A stretch of DNA of 64,000 nucleotides from Clostridiales bacterium (GTDB taxonomy: Bacteria; Bacillota; Clostridia; Tissierellales; GPF-1), in NCBI GenBank assembly GCA_013619125.1, contig JABXKS010000003.1:27151-91150 (forward strand), written 5' to 3'. The notes beneath the pieces were generated by a model, which was given only the letters and a program-made list of their open reading frames with translations, was not told the origin of the DNA and ran no database searches. Below are positions 1 to 10,543 of this stretch, piece after piece; within the stretch, counting starts at the first letter, position 1, and each line of letters begins with the position of its first letter. The position numbers and the translations under genes are program-made.

Positions 1-227
1 ACGAACAAGCCGGTATCATCAGCCAAGATAATTTCATTGCTTCTCTCTGCCATGGCCAGCGCCTTTTTCTTCGCGTTCGCTTCCAAGGTATCACCGTCTT
101 CAACGACCTCCAGGTCACCGAATCCCGCTTCTTCTTTTGAAATCACCTCAATAGGCAATCCCTTTAATATGCTTCTGAGTTCATTAATCTTGTGGGGATT
201 AGAGCTCGACAATATCAATTTTTTCAT
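1..227 (-). CDS. rdgB: XTP/dITP diphosphatase (RdgB/HAM1 family), truncated by the window edge
   Basis: Minus-strand translation from ATG at 227: MKKLILSSSNPHKINELRSILKGLPIEVISKEEAGFGDLEVVEDGDTLEANAKKKALAMAERSNEIILADDTGLFV. SSSNxHKxxE, TLEANAxxKA and ADDTGL are RdgB hallmarks. Absent from the ORF track because it runs off the window. Confidence 0.93.
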   Translation of the reverse strand, partial: MKKLILSSSNPHKINELRSILKGLPIEVISKEEAGFGDLEVVEDGDTLEANAKKKALAMAERSNEIILADDTGLF

Positions 228-229
228 TC

Positions 230-946
230 CTATTCTCCTATGATCACTTGTTGTTGGATTTCCGTGAGCTCACGGCTCCCTTTCTCGGCTAGATCCAAGA
301 GAGCATTGAGTTCCTTTCGAGTGAATGGCGCTTCTTCTCCGGTTCCCTGCACTTCGATAATCGATCCGTTTCCAGACATCACAACATTCATATCCACCTG
401 AGCGTGCGAATCTTCCTGATAGCATAAATCCAAGCATACCTCGCCCGCAACAATTCCCACACTGATCGCAACCACTTGATCCCGCAGGGGCCAGTTTGTC
501 AATTTCCCTTCCCTTTGCAGTTTTTTCATGGCCAGTGCTAGAGCGACATACCCACCGGTAATGGAGGCGGTCCGTGTCCCCCCGTCTGCTTGAATCACAT
601 CACAATCAATCGTAACCGTCCGCTCGCCAAGGGCTTTAAAATCAACGACAGAACGCAGGCTGCGGCCAATCAAACGTTGAATCTCGCTACTTCGCCCATC
701 GATTTTCCCGCGGTCGCGTCGCTTTCTGGTCAGCGTGGAACCAGGCAACATATTATACTCTGCCGTTACCCAGCCTTCTCCCGAGTCTCTCTTAAAAGAA
801 GGTACTCCCTCTTCCACAAAAGCCGTACAAATCACCCGGGTATCACCCATGGCAATCTCAACAGATCCATCCGGATACGCCAGCACATTCGGCGTAATGA
901 TACACCGCCTCTTTTGATCATTCGTTCTATTATCTATTCTACTCAC
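230..946 (-). CDS. rph: ribonuclease PH
   Basis: GDTRVICTAFVEEGVPSF, GWVTAEYNMLPGST, GRSSEIQRLIGRSLR and DCDVIQADGGTRTASITG are RNase PH motifs. Confidence 0.96.
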   Translation of the reverse strand: MSRIDNRTNDQKRRCIITPNVLAYPDGSVEIAMGDTRVICTAFVEEGVPSFKRDSGEGWVTAEYNMLPGSTLTRKRRDRGKIDGRSSEIQRLIGRSLRSVVDFKALGERTVTIDCDVIQADGGTRTASITGGYVALALAMKKLQREGKLTNWPLRDQVVAISVGIVAGEVCLDLCYQEDSHAQVDMNVVMSGNGSIIEVQGTGEEAPFTRKELNALLDLAEKGSRELTEIQQQVIIGE

Positions 947-1957
947 TTATTTTTCCTCCTCATGTCTCGCCAAAGCCGTATACAAAGCGTCAGCCTCGGG
1001 AGAAGCAATCTCACAAACACTGCCATCCGCCGCCAACAGCATCGGCTTATCTCCCTGAACCTCACCAATCTTCGTCACTCGAATCCCGCGTCTTTGTCCC
1101 TCTTCAATCCACGCCTCGCCCTGTTCTGGCGTCACAACGGCCAGCATGCTGCCGCTGGAGATGAGGCTATAGGGATCAATGTCAAAAATTGCGGCAATCT
1201 CACGGGTCACCTGTAGGATCGGAATTGACTCTAACTCAATCTTCAATCCAAATTTTACCGCCCGACTCGCTTCCCAGCATGCGCCCAGAACACCGCCTTC
1301 TGTGATGTCGTGCATATACTTAAATCCAATTTTCGCGCCGATTCGCCCCTCTTCCAAGACCGACAATCGTTCCATCTGAACCTTGGCCTGATCCAAGGTT
1401 GCTTGGTCGAGTTGTTTCGACACCCACTCTTCCCGATCATGGGCAAGAATCGCAGTTCCCTCCAAACCAATTTCTTTAGAAATCACCACCCAATCATTCG
1501 CGGCTACCGGTTGATTATTCGCCTGGAATTGTTCCTTCTTTTCTTTACCAATAACAGTCATTACAAGAACCATGCGGTTCACCGCATCCGTTACCTCGGT
1601 ATGCCCGCCCAAAATTTCTATTTTCAGCCTTGCGGCTTCCTCAGTCGCTTCTCTCATCACCTGAGCAATCTCTTCATTTGTGGTCGTTGGAGGTGCCAGC
1701 ATAACCATCATCACACCCAAAGCCTCAGCACCCGTACTCGCAATATCATTGCACGCCACATCAATTGCAAGCTTTCCAATCTGATGGGCAGCGCCGGTAA
1801 TTGGATCACTGGAAACAACACAAACCTCGTCCCCATAGTCAATGACGGAACAATCTTCCCCCACACCGGAATGGATTAAAACATCCGGATGTTGATACTG
1901 TATTTTTCGAATCACCAATTGTTCCAACTCTTCATTTGACAACTTCCCTATTCGCAT
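947..1957 (-). CDS. AIR synthase-related (PurM/HypE/ThiL-fold) protein
   Basis: GVGEDCSVIDYG, ACNDIASTGAEALG, EILGGHTEVTDAV and MHDITEGGVLGACWE match the AIR-synthase/HypE architecture. Specific substrate unknown. Confidence 0.85.
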   Translation of the reverse strand: MRIGKLSNEELEQLVIRKIQYQHPDVLIHSGVGEDCSVIDYGDEVCVVSSDPITGAAHQIGKLAIDVACNDIASTGAEALGVMMVMLAPPTTTNEEIAQVMREATEEAARLKIEILGGHTEVTDAVNRMVLVMTVIGKEKKEQFQANNQPVAANDWVVISKEIGLEGTAILAHDREEWVSKQLDQATLDQAKVQMERLSVLEEGRIGAKIGFKYMHDITEGGVLGACWEASRAVKFGLKIELESIPILQVTREIAAIFDIDPYSLISSGSMLAVVTPEQGEAWIEEGQRRGIRVTKIGEVQGDKPMLLAADGSVCEIASPEADALYTALARHEEEK

Positions 1958-2003
1958 CGGACTTCCCCCTTACCACCCGTATTTTATCATAGAGAAACGC
2001 AAG

Positions 2004-2028
2004 AAAAAAGAGGTCAAACGACCTCTTT
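2004..2028 (-). terminator. intrinsic terminator of carB, overlapping its last codons
   Basis: Minus strand AAAGAGGTCGTTTGACCTCTTTTTT. The perfect stem encloses the carB TGA stop in the loop/3' arm. Confidence 0.8.
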
Positions 2029-5000
2029 CCTGTAATTTTGCACAACATCCACTTGAATGGGTTCATTCGTCAGCCAATATTGCAGGGCTTCCAAATACGC
2101 TTCCACCGTATCCGGGCTGGAAAAGCAAGGCAAATCGTACACCAACGCCTGATTCCGAATCACTCCGATCAAGGATTCCTGTTCGGAACGTCCTCGCGTA
2201 GTATCCAGGATCCATTGCAGTTCCCCAGACCGAATCGCCGCTTCAACACCACTTCGATCCGCTTCATCAAACAATTGATAGCCAGCCTTTTGCAAGGTTT
2301 CCTTCATTGTTTCATCTTCACCAGCTACCCAAATTTTGCCAGGCTTTTGAAAGATCAGACCGGCGCCCAAAAACCCTTTATATAAGGCTTCTTCATAGGT
2401 TCTCCCGAGCCCCAACACCTCGCCTGTCGATTTCATTTCAGGCGATAAGAGTGGCAATACCCCCACCAATTTTTGATAGGAGAAGACCGGCACCTTCACG
2501 GCAACCAATGGCTTTTCTTTTGCAAGCCCGGTTCCACACCCCAACTCCCCGAGCTTTTTACCCAACATGGTCGAGATGGCAAGGTCCACCATGGGAACCC
2601 CCGTCACCTTCGAGAGGATCGGCACGGTTCTCGACGCCCTCGGATTGACTTCGATCACATATAACTTTCCTTTTGCCAAAATATATTGGATGTTCATCAA
2701 ACCTTTCACATGCAAGGCCTTCCCCAATATGCGGGTCGTTTCCAAAATTTCCACCTGCATGGCTTGAGACAGATTTCTAGGAGGATAAACACTGATGCTA
2801 TCGCCGGAATGAACCCCCGTACGTTCCACATGAGTCATAATTCCCGGAATCAAGATTTCCTCTCCGTCGCAGATTGCATCGACTTCCAATTCCAATCCCT
2901 CAATATATTCATCAACCAAAATGGATTGCCCCTGATTATCGACAATGGCATTCTGTACATAATCGATCAATTCCTTCTCGGTTTTGACGACCTGCATGCC
3001 CCGCCCCCCGATGACATAGGAAGGGCGCACCAATACCGGATAACCAATCTCATCCGCTTTTTTTATCGCCTCCGACACCCGATGAACCGCGCCCCCAAGG
3101 GGACGTCGAATTTGAAGGGCTTCTAGTAGCCATTCAAATCGATTGCGGTCCTCCGCCGCATCCATGGACTCCACGCTGGTCCCCAGAATCTGAACACCGC
3201 GCGCCTGCAATTTCGGACCGAGATTCACTGCGGTTTGACCGCCAAATTGTACAATCACCCCTTTGGGCTTCTCCGCTCGAATCACATTCATCACGTCATC
3301 CACAAACAAGGGCTCAAAGTAGAGCTTGTCCGCGATATCAAAGTCCGTACTGACCGTCTCGGGATTATTGTTGATCAACACCGCCTCGTATCCAGCCTTT
3401 TGAATGGCTTGCAAGGCATGTACCGAACAATAGTCAAATTCAATCCCCTGCCCAATTCGAATTGGACCCGAACCGATGACGAGGATCTTTTCTTTCTCAG
3501 AGATGACCCGTTCATCCTCCCAGTCATAGCTGGAGTAGTAATAAGGTGTAGCCGATTCAAACTCCGCCGCACAGGTATCCACCATTTTATAGATCGGATA
3601 GATCCCATTGGCGCGACGAATCGCATCGATCTGCTCTTTCGGCAATTGCGTCAAGTCTCGAATCTCCTGATCAACAAAGCCCATTCGCTCCGCCGCCCCT
3701 AGAAGATCAGCCGTCATCGGTTCGTGCGTCAAGCGCGCTTCCATCTGAACCATCCGCTGGATCTTTTGCAAAAACCAGGGGTCAATCATGGTGCGTTTGT
3801 GGATCGTTGCCACCAAATAACCGCGGCGAATCAGTTCCGCCAACTCAAATATTCGCAACTGAGTTGGCGTTTCAACACGGGCGAATAGCAGATCATCCTC
3901 CAGGAGTTGCACCTTCGAATTTCTAAGCCCCACCTCGTCTCCCTCTAAGGAAACAATCGCCTTAAACAAAGCCGATTCAAAAGAACGGGCAATGGCCATC
4001 ACTTCTCCCGTCGCCTTCATCTGGGTACCGAGGGTGTTATCCATCTCCGGAAACTTGTCAAAAGGCCACTTGGGAATCTTCACCACCACATAATCAAGAC
4101 TGGGTTCGTAGGAGGCCATGGTTTTTTGCGTCACCGCATTTGGAATCTCGTCCAACCACAGCCCCAGTGCGATCTTGGCCGCCACCTTGGCAATGGGGTA
4201 TCCCGCTGCCTTTGAAGCCAGCGCCGAGGAACGGCTGACCCTCGGATTCACCTCAATGACCACATAATTCTTGCTCAAAGGATCCAAGGCATATTGCACA
4301 TTGCATCCGCCTTCAATCTTTAGCGCGTCAATGATAGTCAGCGCCGATGTTCGAAGCATCTGCGCTTCATTGTCCGTTAGGGTTTGCGTGGGCGCCACCA
4401 CGATGCTGTCTCCCGTATGCACCCCTACCGGATCAAAATTTTCCATATTACAGACAATGATGCTCGTTCCGTTCGCATCCCGCATCACTTCATATTCGAT
4501 TTCTTTCCAGCCAGCAACGCTTTGCTCCAAGAGCACTTGACCGATTCGGCTCAGGGATATCCCCGTATGCAAAATTGTCTTCAGTGCCTCTTCGCAGGTT
4601 GCGATTCCGCCGCCCGTCCCTCCCAGTGTATAAGCTGGACGAACGATCACTGGATATCCTATTTTCTCGGCAAAAGCAAGACCCGATTCAACATCCTCGA
4701 TGATCTGACTCTTTGCGATGGGTTCCTCAATCTCTTCCATCAACGCCTTAAAGGCTTCCCGGTCTTCCGCTTTTTCAATCGCCTGGAGATCGGTACCCAA
4801 AAGCTTGACTTGATAAAGGTCCAAGACCCCCGCTTCACTCAACTCAACAGCCATATTTAATCCGGTTTGTCCACCCAAAGTCGCTAACAATCCATCCGGG
4901 CGCTCTTTTTTTATAATCGCTGTTACGGCAGCCAGGGTCAAGGGTTCAATATACACCGCGTCCGCGATGGTTTCATCCGTCATAATCGTCGCCGGGTTGC

Positions 5001-5145
5001 TGTTGACCAAAACAACCTGCACCCCTTCTTCCCTCAAGGCGCGACAGGCCTGTGTGCCCGCATAATCAAACTCAGCCGCTTGACCAATTACAATGGGGCC
5101 AGAACCAATGACAAGCACCTTTTGTATCGATGGATCTTTAGGCAT
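2014..5145 (-). CDS. carB: carbamoyl-phosphate synthase large subunit
   Basis: 1043 aa with duplicated ATP-grasp halves (KVLVIGSGPIVIGQAAEFDYAGTQACRAL; KILVIGSGPIRIGQGIEFDYCSVHA). Confidence 0.98.
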   Translation of the reverse strand: MPKDPSIQKVLVIGSGPIVIGQAAEFDYAGTQACRALREEGVQVVLVNSNPATIMTDETIADAVYIEPLTLAAVTAIIKKERPDGLLATLGGQTGLNMAVELSEAGVLDLYQVKLLGTDLQAIEKAEDREAFKALMEEIEEPIAKSQIIEDVESGLAFAEKIGYPVIVRPAYTLGGTGGGIATCEEALKTILHTGISLSRIGQVLLEQSVAGWKEIEYEVMRDANGTSIIVCNMENFDPVGVHTGDSIVVAPTQTLTDNEAQMLRTSALTIIDALKIEGGCNVQYALDPLSKNYVVIEVNPRVSRSSALASKAAGYPIAKVAAKIALGLWLDEIPNAVTQKTMASYEPSLDYVVVKIPKWPFDKFPEMDNTLGTQMKATGEVMAIARSFESALFKAIVSLEGDEVGLRNSKVQLLEDDLLFARVETPTQLRIFELAELIRRGYLVATIHKRTMIDPWFLQKIQRMVQMEARLTHEPMTADLLGAAERMGFVDQEIRDLTQLPKEQIDAIRRANGIYPIYKMVDTCAAEFESATPYYYSSYDWEDERVISEKEKILVIGSGPIRIGQGIEFDYCSVHALQAIQKAGYEAVLINNNPETVSTDFDIADKLYFEPLFVDDVMNVIRAEKPKGVIVQFGGQTAVNLGPKLQARGVQILGTSVESMDAAEDRNRFEWLLEALQIRRPLGGAVHRVSEAIKKADEIGYPVLVRPSYVIGGRGMQVVKTEKELIDYVQNAIVDNQGQSILVDEYIEGLELEVDAICDGEEILIPGIMTHVERTGVHSGDSISVYPPRNLSQAMQVEILETTRILGKALHVKGLMNIQYILAKGKLYVIEVNPRASRTVPILSKVTGVPMVDLAISTMLGKKLGELGCGTGLAKEKPLVAVKVPVFSYQKLVGVLPLLSPEMKSTGEVLGLGRTYEEALYKGFLGAGLIFQKPGKIWVAGEDETMKETLQKAGYQLFDEADRSGVEAAIRSGELQWILDTTRGRSEQESLIGVIRNQALVYDLPCFSSPDTVEAYLEALQYWLTNEPIQVDVVQNYRKEVV

Positions 5146-6208
5146 CTGAAACCCCTCCCCTCAACCACGTGTCAAAAAGTTCATGATAGTCCCAAGGACC
5201 CGGACCTTCCTCTGGATGGAATTGCACCGCTGCAATTCTATCTTTCGGTATGGTAAAACCCTCCAGGGTTGTATCATTTACATTTTCATGAGTAATGACT
5301 ATTTCTGAAGGCAAATTTTCTCTAGCCACCGCGTATCCATGATTCTGCGCCGACATCTTCACCTTCTTGGTTTGGATACATCGAACCGGATGATTCGCAC
5401 CCCGATGACCAAACTTCATCTTATATGTTTTTGCACCATAGGCCAGCGCGATCACTTGATATCCAAGGCAAATCCCCCAGATCGGGAGCTTCCCACGTGC
5501 GTCCTCCACCAATTGAATGGCAGCCTTTGCATCCATTGGATCACCGGGTCCATTAGAAAGCAATAACCCATCTATCGCCTTCTCCTTTACCTCATCCCAG
5601 GTTGCATCGGGTGAAAAGCAGGTGATGGTAAGCCCCAGGCGTTTTAATTGATTCAGAATTCCATCCTTCAATCCAAGATCAACAACACCCAAATGGAAGG
5701 AGCTTTCCCCCGCAAAGAATCGCGCGCCTTGAGTCACGGCATCCACACGCCCAAAATTGGTTTTGTACGCTTTCAAACCGTTCAGATCTTGTGGTGTCGG
5801 CTTCTCCGGTGTCAAAAGACACCGCATCACACCTTTGGATCGAATCATCTTCGTCAAGGCACGGGTATCCAAACCAGATATCGCGCTTTTCCCTTGACTC
5901 TCCAAATACGCCTCCACGGAAAGAGTGCTCTCATAGTGAGAAGGTTCGCTTTCCAGCTCTCTGACAACCAATCCCGCCGCATGCATACGCGCCGATTCAA
6001 AATCATGGGGGTTGATTCCCGTATTTCCAATCAAAGGAAAGGTCATTACCACCATTTGTTCATCATAAGAGGGATCCGTCAATATTTCCTGGTATCCCGT
6101 CATTCCCGTATTAAAGACAAGTTCCCCAACCGCCGTTTTTTTTACTCCATGCCAATTTCCCTTGAGTTCCGTTCCATCCTCTAAGAGAAGATATCCGATC
6201 TGCTTCAT
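5138..6208 (-). CDS. carA: carbamoyl-phosphate synthase small subunit (glutaminase)
   Basis: GLLLSNGPGDP, PIWGICLGYQVIALAYGAKTYKMKFGHRGANHPV and AVQFHPEEGPGP. Overlaps carB. Confidence 0.98.
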   Translation of the reverse strand: MKQIGYLLLEDGTELKGNWHGVKKTAVGELVFNTGMTGYQEILTDPSYDEQMVVMTFPLIGNTGINPHDFESARMHAAGLVVRELESEPSHYESTLSVEAYLESQGKSAISGLDTRALTKMIRSKGVMRCLLTPEKPTPQDLNGLKAYKTNFGRVDAVTQGARFFAGESSFHLGVVDLGLKDGILNQLKRLGLTITCFSPDATWDEVKEKAIDGLLLSNGPGDPMDAKAAIQLVEDARGKLPIWGICLGYQVIALAYGAKTYKMKFGHRGANHPVRCIQTKKVKMSAQNHGYAVARENLPSEIVITHENVNDTTLEGFTIPKDRIAAVQFHPEEGPGPWDYHELFDTWLRGGVSDA

Positions 6209-7368
6209 GCATCCATCACTTCCTGTAAGATTGCGATCATCGCATCAATATCCTGCTTGGTAACAACCAGCGGCGGTACAAAACGGATCACGTTCGCGCC
6301 AGCGCCTACAAGTAAAAGCCCCTTTTCTGCGCAAGCTTTACAAATTGGTGCTGCTGGAATATCAAGTTCCGCGCCCAGCATCAGTCCCATTCCTCGTACT
6401 TCAACCAGATGATCGGTCTTCAAATTCAAGAGCTGTTCTTTTAAATACACGCTCATTTTCTGTACGTTTTCAAGGATGTTTTCCTCTTCCATCACCGTCA
6501 ATACCGTTGCAGCGGCACGGGTTACCAATGGGTTTCCGCCAAAGGTCGTCGCGTGATCCCCTGGCTTAAAATTCGCTGCCGCTTCCTTGGTCGCCATGAC
6601 TGCGCCGATTGGCAAACCGCCACCCAATCCCTTCGCTGTCGCTACGATATCCGGGCGTTCGCCAAATTGCTGATAGGCGAAATAGCTTCCGCATCTTCCA
6701 TTCCCGGTTTGTACCTCGTCAATGATCATCAAAAGGCCCTTCGCCTTGCACCATGCCTGAATCGCCTGATAGTACGCCTTCGTTACGGGATGAATACCGC
6801 CCTCGCCTTGAATCACTTCAAAGAGCACCGCGACGGTTTTATCATTCGTTGCTGCTTTTACGGCCTCCACATCCATAAACGGAACATGGACAATGCCTGG
6901 AACCAAAGGTGCAAATCCCTTTTGATACTTGGGTTGCCCCGTCGCGGACATCGCCCCAAAGGTTCGGCCGTGGAATGACTGGTTCATCGCGATAATCTCA
7001 TATCGATCCTCGCCGCCGCTTTTACGTGCCAGTTTAATGGCACCTTCTACCGCTTCAGCCCCGCTATTACAGAAAAACACCTGATCCATCCCACTAGCCT
7101 TCGCCAGCAATTCCGCCGCTTCCACGGATGGCGCCGTCCAATATAAATTGGAAACATGTAAAAGCTTCGCCACTTGATCCTGAAGTGCCGCCACCAATTT
7201 TGGATGGCTCCCCCCCAAGCTGTTGACCGCGATTCCCGCAACAAAATCCAAATATTCCTTGCCGTCCGTATCCGTGACCGTACAGCCTTTCGCTTGATCA
7301 ATGACGATGGGCGCCGGCGCATAGGTCGGCATCATCACTTCTTTTCCTATTTCAATCCAATTTTTCAT
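6205..7368 (-). CDS. argD: acetylornithine aminotransferase
   Basis: Class III aminotransferase signature (LLMIIDEVQTGNGRCGSYFAYQQFG...DIVATAKGLGGGLPIGA) within an arg cluster. Confidence 0.95.
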   Translation of the reverse strand: MKNWIEIGKEVMMPTYAPAPIVIDQAKGCTVTDTDGKEYLDFVAGIAVNSLGGSHPKLVAALQDQVAKLLHVSNLYWTAPSVEAAELLAKASGMDQVFFCNSGAEAVEGAIKLARKSGGEDRYEIIAMNQSFHGRTFGAMSATGQPKYQKGFAPLVPGIVHVPFMDVEAVKAATNDKTVAVLFEVIQGEGGIHPVTKAYYQAIQAWCKAKGLLMIIDEVQTGNGRCGSYFAYQQFGERPDIVATAKGLGGGLPIGAVMATKEAAANFKPGDHATTFGGNPLVTRAAATVLTVMEEENILENVQKMSVYLKEQLLNLKTDHLVEVRGMGLMLGAELDIPAAPICKACAEKGLLLVGAGANVIRFVPPLVVTKQDIDAMIAILQEVMDA

Positions 7369-7370
7369 GG

Positions 7371-8240
7371 CTATTTATCCTCCTTAATCATGGTTCCAAT
7401 TCCCTGATCCGTAAAAATCTCCAGCAATAAAGCGTGATCCCACGTTCCATTCAGCATATGCACCTGCCCGACCCCTTGTTCCAGCGCTTGCAAGCACATC
7501 TGAATTTTCGGGATCATTCCACCCGAAATCCAGCCTTCTTCCATTCCGGCCAGCGCGTCTTTCCGATTCAAGGACGAGCAAAGCGTCGATGGATCCTCCG
7601 GATCTTGCAACACCCCGTCTACATCCGTCAAAAAGACCAATTTCTCGGCGCCTAACGCGCACGCGATGGCAGAAGCCGCCTCATCGGCATTGAGATTCAA
7701 CGAATTTCCGTCTACATCAGCTCCAATTGGTGCAATCACAGGCAAATACCCTTGGTCCAACAATAGCTTTACAACCTCGATATTCACTGTTTTCACGGTT
7801 CCAACAAACCCTAGATCGACACCTTTTATCTGCTTCTTCTCCGCCAACAAAAGGCCGGCATCCTTGCCAGACAACCCCACTGACTTCGTTCCAGATTGCA
7901 CGAAAAGCTGAACCAATTCTTTATTGACCTTTCCAGCCAATACCATCTCCGTTAATTCCATGGCTGGTGCATCTGTAATCCGAAGCCCATTATGGAATTT
8001 CGGCTCCATCCCAAGCTTCTCCATCCACCCGGATATTGCCTTCCCACCGCCGTGAACAACAACTGGGAGCATGCCCACTTGCTTCATCAGCGCGAGATCA
8101 CAAATCACTTGGCGCTGCAACTCAGGATTAGTCATCGCGCTGCCGCCGTATTTCACAACGACGATTTTTCCGCTGAACCGCTGAATATAGGGCAGTGCCT
8201 CTGTTAATATCTTTGCTTTCTTTACCGTTTCCACCATCAC
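7371..8240 (-). CDS. argB: acetylglutamate kinase
   Basis: KIVVVKYGGSAM, VVVHGGGKAI and FLTDVDGVLQDP motifs. Confidence 0.97.
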   Translation of the reverse strand: MMVETVKKAKILTEALPYIQRFSGKIVVVKYGGSAMTNPELQRQVICDLALMKQVGMLPVVVHGGGKAISGWMEKLGMEPKFHNGLRITDAPAMELTEMVLAGKVNKELVQLFVQSGTKSVGLSGKDAGLLLAEKKQIKGVDLGFVGTVKTVNIEVVKLLLDQGYLPVIAPIGADVDGNSLNLNADEAASAIACALGAEKLVFLTDVDGVLQDPEDPSTLCSSLNRKDALAGMEEGWISGGMIPKIQMCLQALEQGVGQVHMLNGTWDHALLLEIFTDQGIGTMIKEDK

Positions 8241-8247
8241 GCTCTCC

Positions 8248-9456
8248 TTATGTTCGATACTCGCCGTTGATCTTCACATACTCATAGCTCAAGTCGCAGC
8301 CCCAAGCGATCGCTTGCTCTTCGCCGTCTTGGATCGTAACCAATACTTGCAATTTTTCTTCCGCCAATATTTTAGCCGCAAGTCCTTCGTCAAAAACGAT
8401 TGGAACCCCTTGCTTCATCAAGTCGATCAATCCCTGCTCGCTTTGGATCTGTATGCTGACTTCCTTGGGATTGAAATCCGCGCCCGAATAGCCCATGGCA
8501 CAAAGAATTCGTCCCCAATTGGCATCTTCACCGAAGAAAGCTGTTTTTACCAGGCTGGAAGAAACAATCGAGCGCGCCATTCTCTTTGCCGCTTCTTTCG
8601 TCGCCGCGCCAATCACTTGTACCTCGATTAGCTTTCCGGCACCTTCGCCGTCGGAAACAATGGCAATCGCCAAGGTCTGATGAATCTTGAAAAATGCTTC
8701 TTTAAATAGTCGATAGCCTTCGCCGTCTTTGGTAATTGCAACGCCGGATTCTCCATTAGCAAAAACCGCCACTGTATCGTTGGTGCTTGTATCTCCATCC
8801 ACGGAGATCATATGATAGCTTTCATCCGAGGCTTCTTTTAGCAATTCTTGCAGCAAAGCGGTCTCCACCTTCGCATCCGTTGTCACGAAAGCCAACATGG
8901 TGGCCATATTGGGATGAATCATCCCGGAACCTTTTGCCATCCCGCCTAGTGTGACTTCTTTCCCCTGAATTTCGACGGTCATGCTCGCCTGTTTCAAAAA
9001 GGTATCCGTTGTCATAATCCCTTGCGTGGCCGCGTCGTCGGCATCTTGAGATGCATCCAAGCAATTCGCCACCTGCGGAATCCCCGCCAATATCTTTTCA
9101 ATGGGAAGCGGTACACCGATTACACCCGTAGAAGCCACCAAAACCGAGGTTTCCGGAATGGAAAGCGTCATTGCGGTTTGCACAACCATTTTTTGAAGAT
9201 CCAAGTCTCCCTGTTCTCCCGTGCATGCATTGGCATTTCCACTATTGATCACAAGGGCTTGAAGCGGCTTCCCCGTCTTCAGCAACGATTCGCCCCATAA
9301 AACTGGAGCCGCCTTCACCACATTGGTCGTAAACAACGCAGCCCAATTCATTGGCGATTGACTGACCATCATCGCTAGATCTTTTCTTTTTCTCTTGACT
9401 CCTGAATAAAATCCTGCGGCTTGAAAACCCTTTGGCGCCGTTATTCCTCTTGACAT
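8248..9456 (-). CDS. argJ: bifunctional glutamate N-acetyltransferase/amino-acid acetyltransferase
   Basis: NSGNANACTGEQG, KGSGMIHPNMATMLAFVTTDA (autocleavage site) and EDANWGRILCAMGYSG. Confidence 0.97.
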   Translation of the reverse strand: MSRGITAPKGFQAAGFYSGVKRKRKDLAMMVSQSPMNWAALFTTNVVKAAPVLWGESLLKTGKPLQALVINSGNANACTGEQGDLDLQKMVVQTAMTLSIPETSVLVASTGVIGVPLPIEKILAGIPQVANCLDASQDADDAATQGIMTTDTFLKQASMTVEIQGKEVTLGGMAKGSGMIHPNMATMLAFVTTDAKVETALLQELLKEASDESYHMISVDGDTSTNDTVAVFANGESGVAITKDGEGYRLFKEAFFKIHQTLAIAIVSDGEGAGKLIEVQVIGAATKEAAKRMARSIVSSSLVKTAFFGEDANWGRILCAMGYSGADFNPKEVSIQIQSEQGLIDLMKQGVPIVFDEGLAAKILAEEKLQVLVTIQDGEEQAIAWGCDLSYEYVKINGEYRT

Positions 9457-9465
9457 ATTATCCTC

Positions 9466-10506
9466 CTATCCTGGGAATTGTCCGACAGACAATAATCCCA
9501 ACTCCTCTGGCCATCCGGCCATCAAATTCATGTTTTGAATGGCTTGACCGGCAGCTCCTTTAATTAAATTATCGATGCAGCTGATGACGATCACGCGATT
9601 CGTCCGTTCGTCGACTCGCCAAGCCAGATCGCAAAAATTACTCCCCTTCACCCATTTGGTCTCCGGCAAAGCACCTTCTGGCATGATCCGTACAAATGGC
9701 TGATCCGCATACGCAGTTTGAAACGCCTGATCCACCTGTTTTTTAGATACCCCTGCCTTCAAGTTCGCATACATGGTCACTAAAATGCCTCGGTTCATCG
9801 GCAATAAGTGTGGTGTAAAGCTTAATGTAATGGATTCTCCACACGACTCAGATAAGGTCTGCTCGATCTCCGGCGTATGACGATGTGTCGCTATGCCATA
9901 GGCCTTGAAGTTTTCATTTACCTCTGCGTAATGTACCCCTTGACTCACACCGCGACCCGCACCTGAGACACCCGATTTCGCATCTAGAATAATCGTCTCA
10001 CTTTGAATCAAGCCTTCCTTTAATAAAGGAATTGCCGCAATACCGGATGCTGTCGGGTAACAGCCGGGATTAGACAATAGTTTGGCTCCCTTAATTGCTT
10101 CCCGATTCCATTCCGTTAATCCATAAACCGCTTCCTTTAACAATTTCTCCGATCCATGTTCCGTTTGATACCACGCTTCATAAGTCGCTTTATCCTTGAT
10201 TCGAAAATCAGCACCAATATCGATGACTTTCACTTGACGCAATACCTCTTCTGTCACCCAATGGGACGCGACGCCGTGAGGAAGAGCTAAAAAGACAAAA
10301 TCCAACTCAACAAGATCTTTGTCCTCGATCTTCTCAGAAAAGCGGAGTTCGGTACGTCCCGCAAAACTTCCATATAACTCTGCAATTTTTTTCCCAGCCA
10401 ATTGGCGTGATGTAATCTTAGTCACTTCCGCTTTGGGGTGACTAAGCAAGATTCTTAGCAATTCTTGTCCCACATATCCCGAAGCACCAACTATTCCTAC
10501 TTTCAT
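9466..10506 (-). CDS. argC: N-acetyl-gamma-glutamyl-phosphate reductase
   Basis: KVGIVGASGYVGQELLRIL, LSNPGCYPTASGIAAIPLL and HRHTPEIEQ. Confidence 0.97.
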   Translation of the reverse strand: MKVGIVGASGYVGQELLRILLSHPKAEVTKITSRQLAGKKIAELYGSFAGRTELRFSEKIEDKDLVELDFVFLALPHGVASHWVTEEVLRQVKVIDIGADFRIKDKATYEAWYQTEHGSEKLLKEAVYGLTEWNREAIKGAKLLSNPGCYPTASGIAAIPLLKEGLIQSETIILDAKSGVSGAGRGVSQGVHYAEVNENFKAYGIATHRHTPEIEQTLSESCGESITLSFTPHLLPMNRGILVTMYANLKAGVSKKQVDQAFQTAYADQPFVRIMPEGALPETKWVKGSNFCDLAWRVDERTNRVIVISCIDNLIKGAAGQAIQNMNLMAGWPEELGLLSVGQFPG

Positions 10507-10543
10507 TTCTTCCTCCTCGATTCATTCTTGATTATTTTTTATA

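Noticed and set aside
590-1216. 208-aa plus-strand ORF over rph and the AIR-synthase-like gene
   Set aside because: Overlaps two well-supported minus-strand genes and has no family signature.
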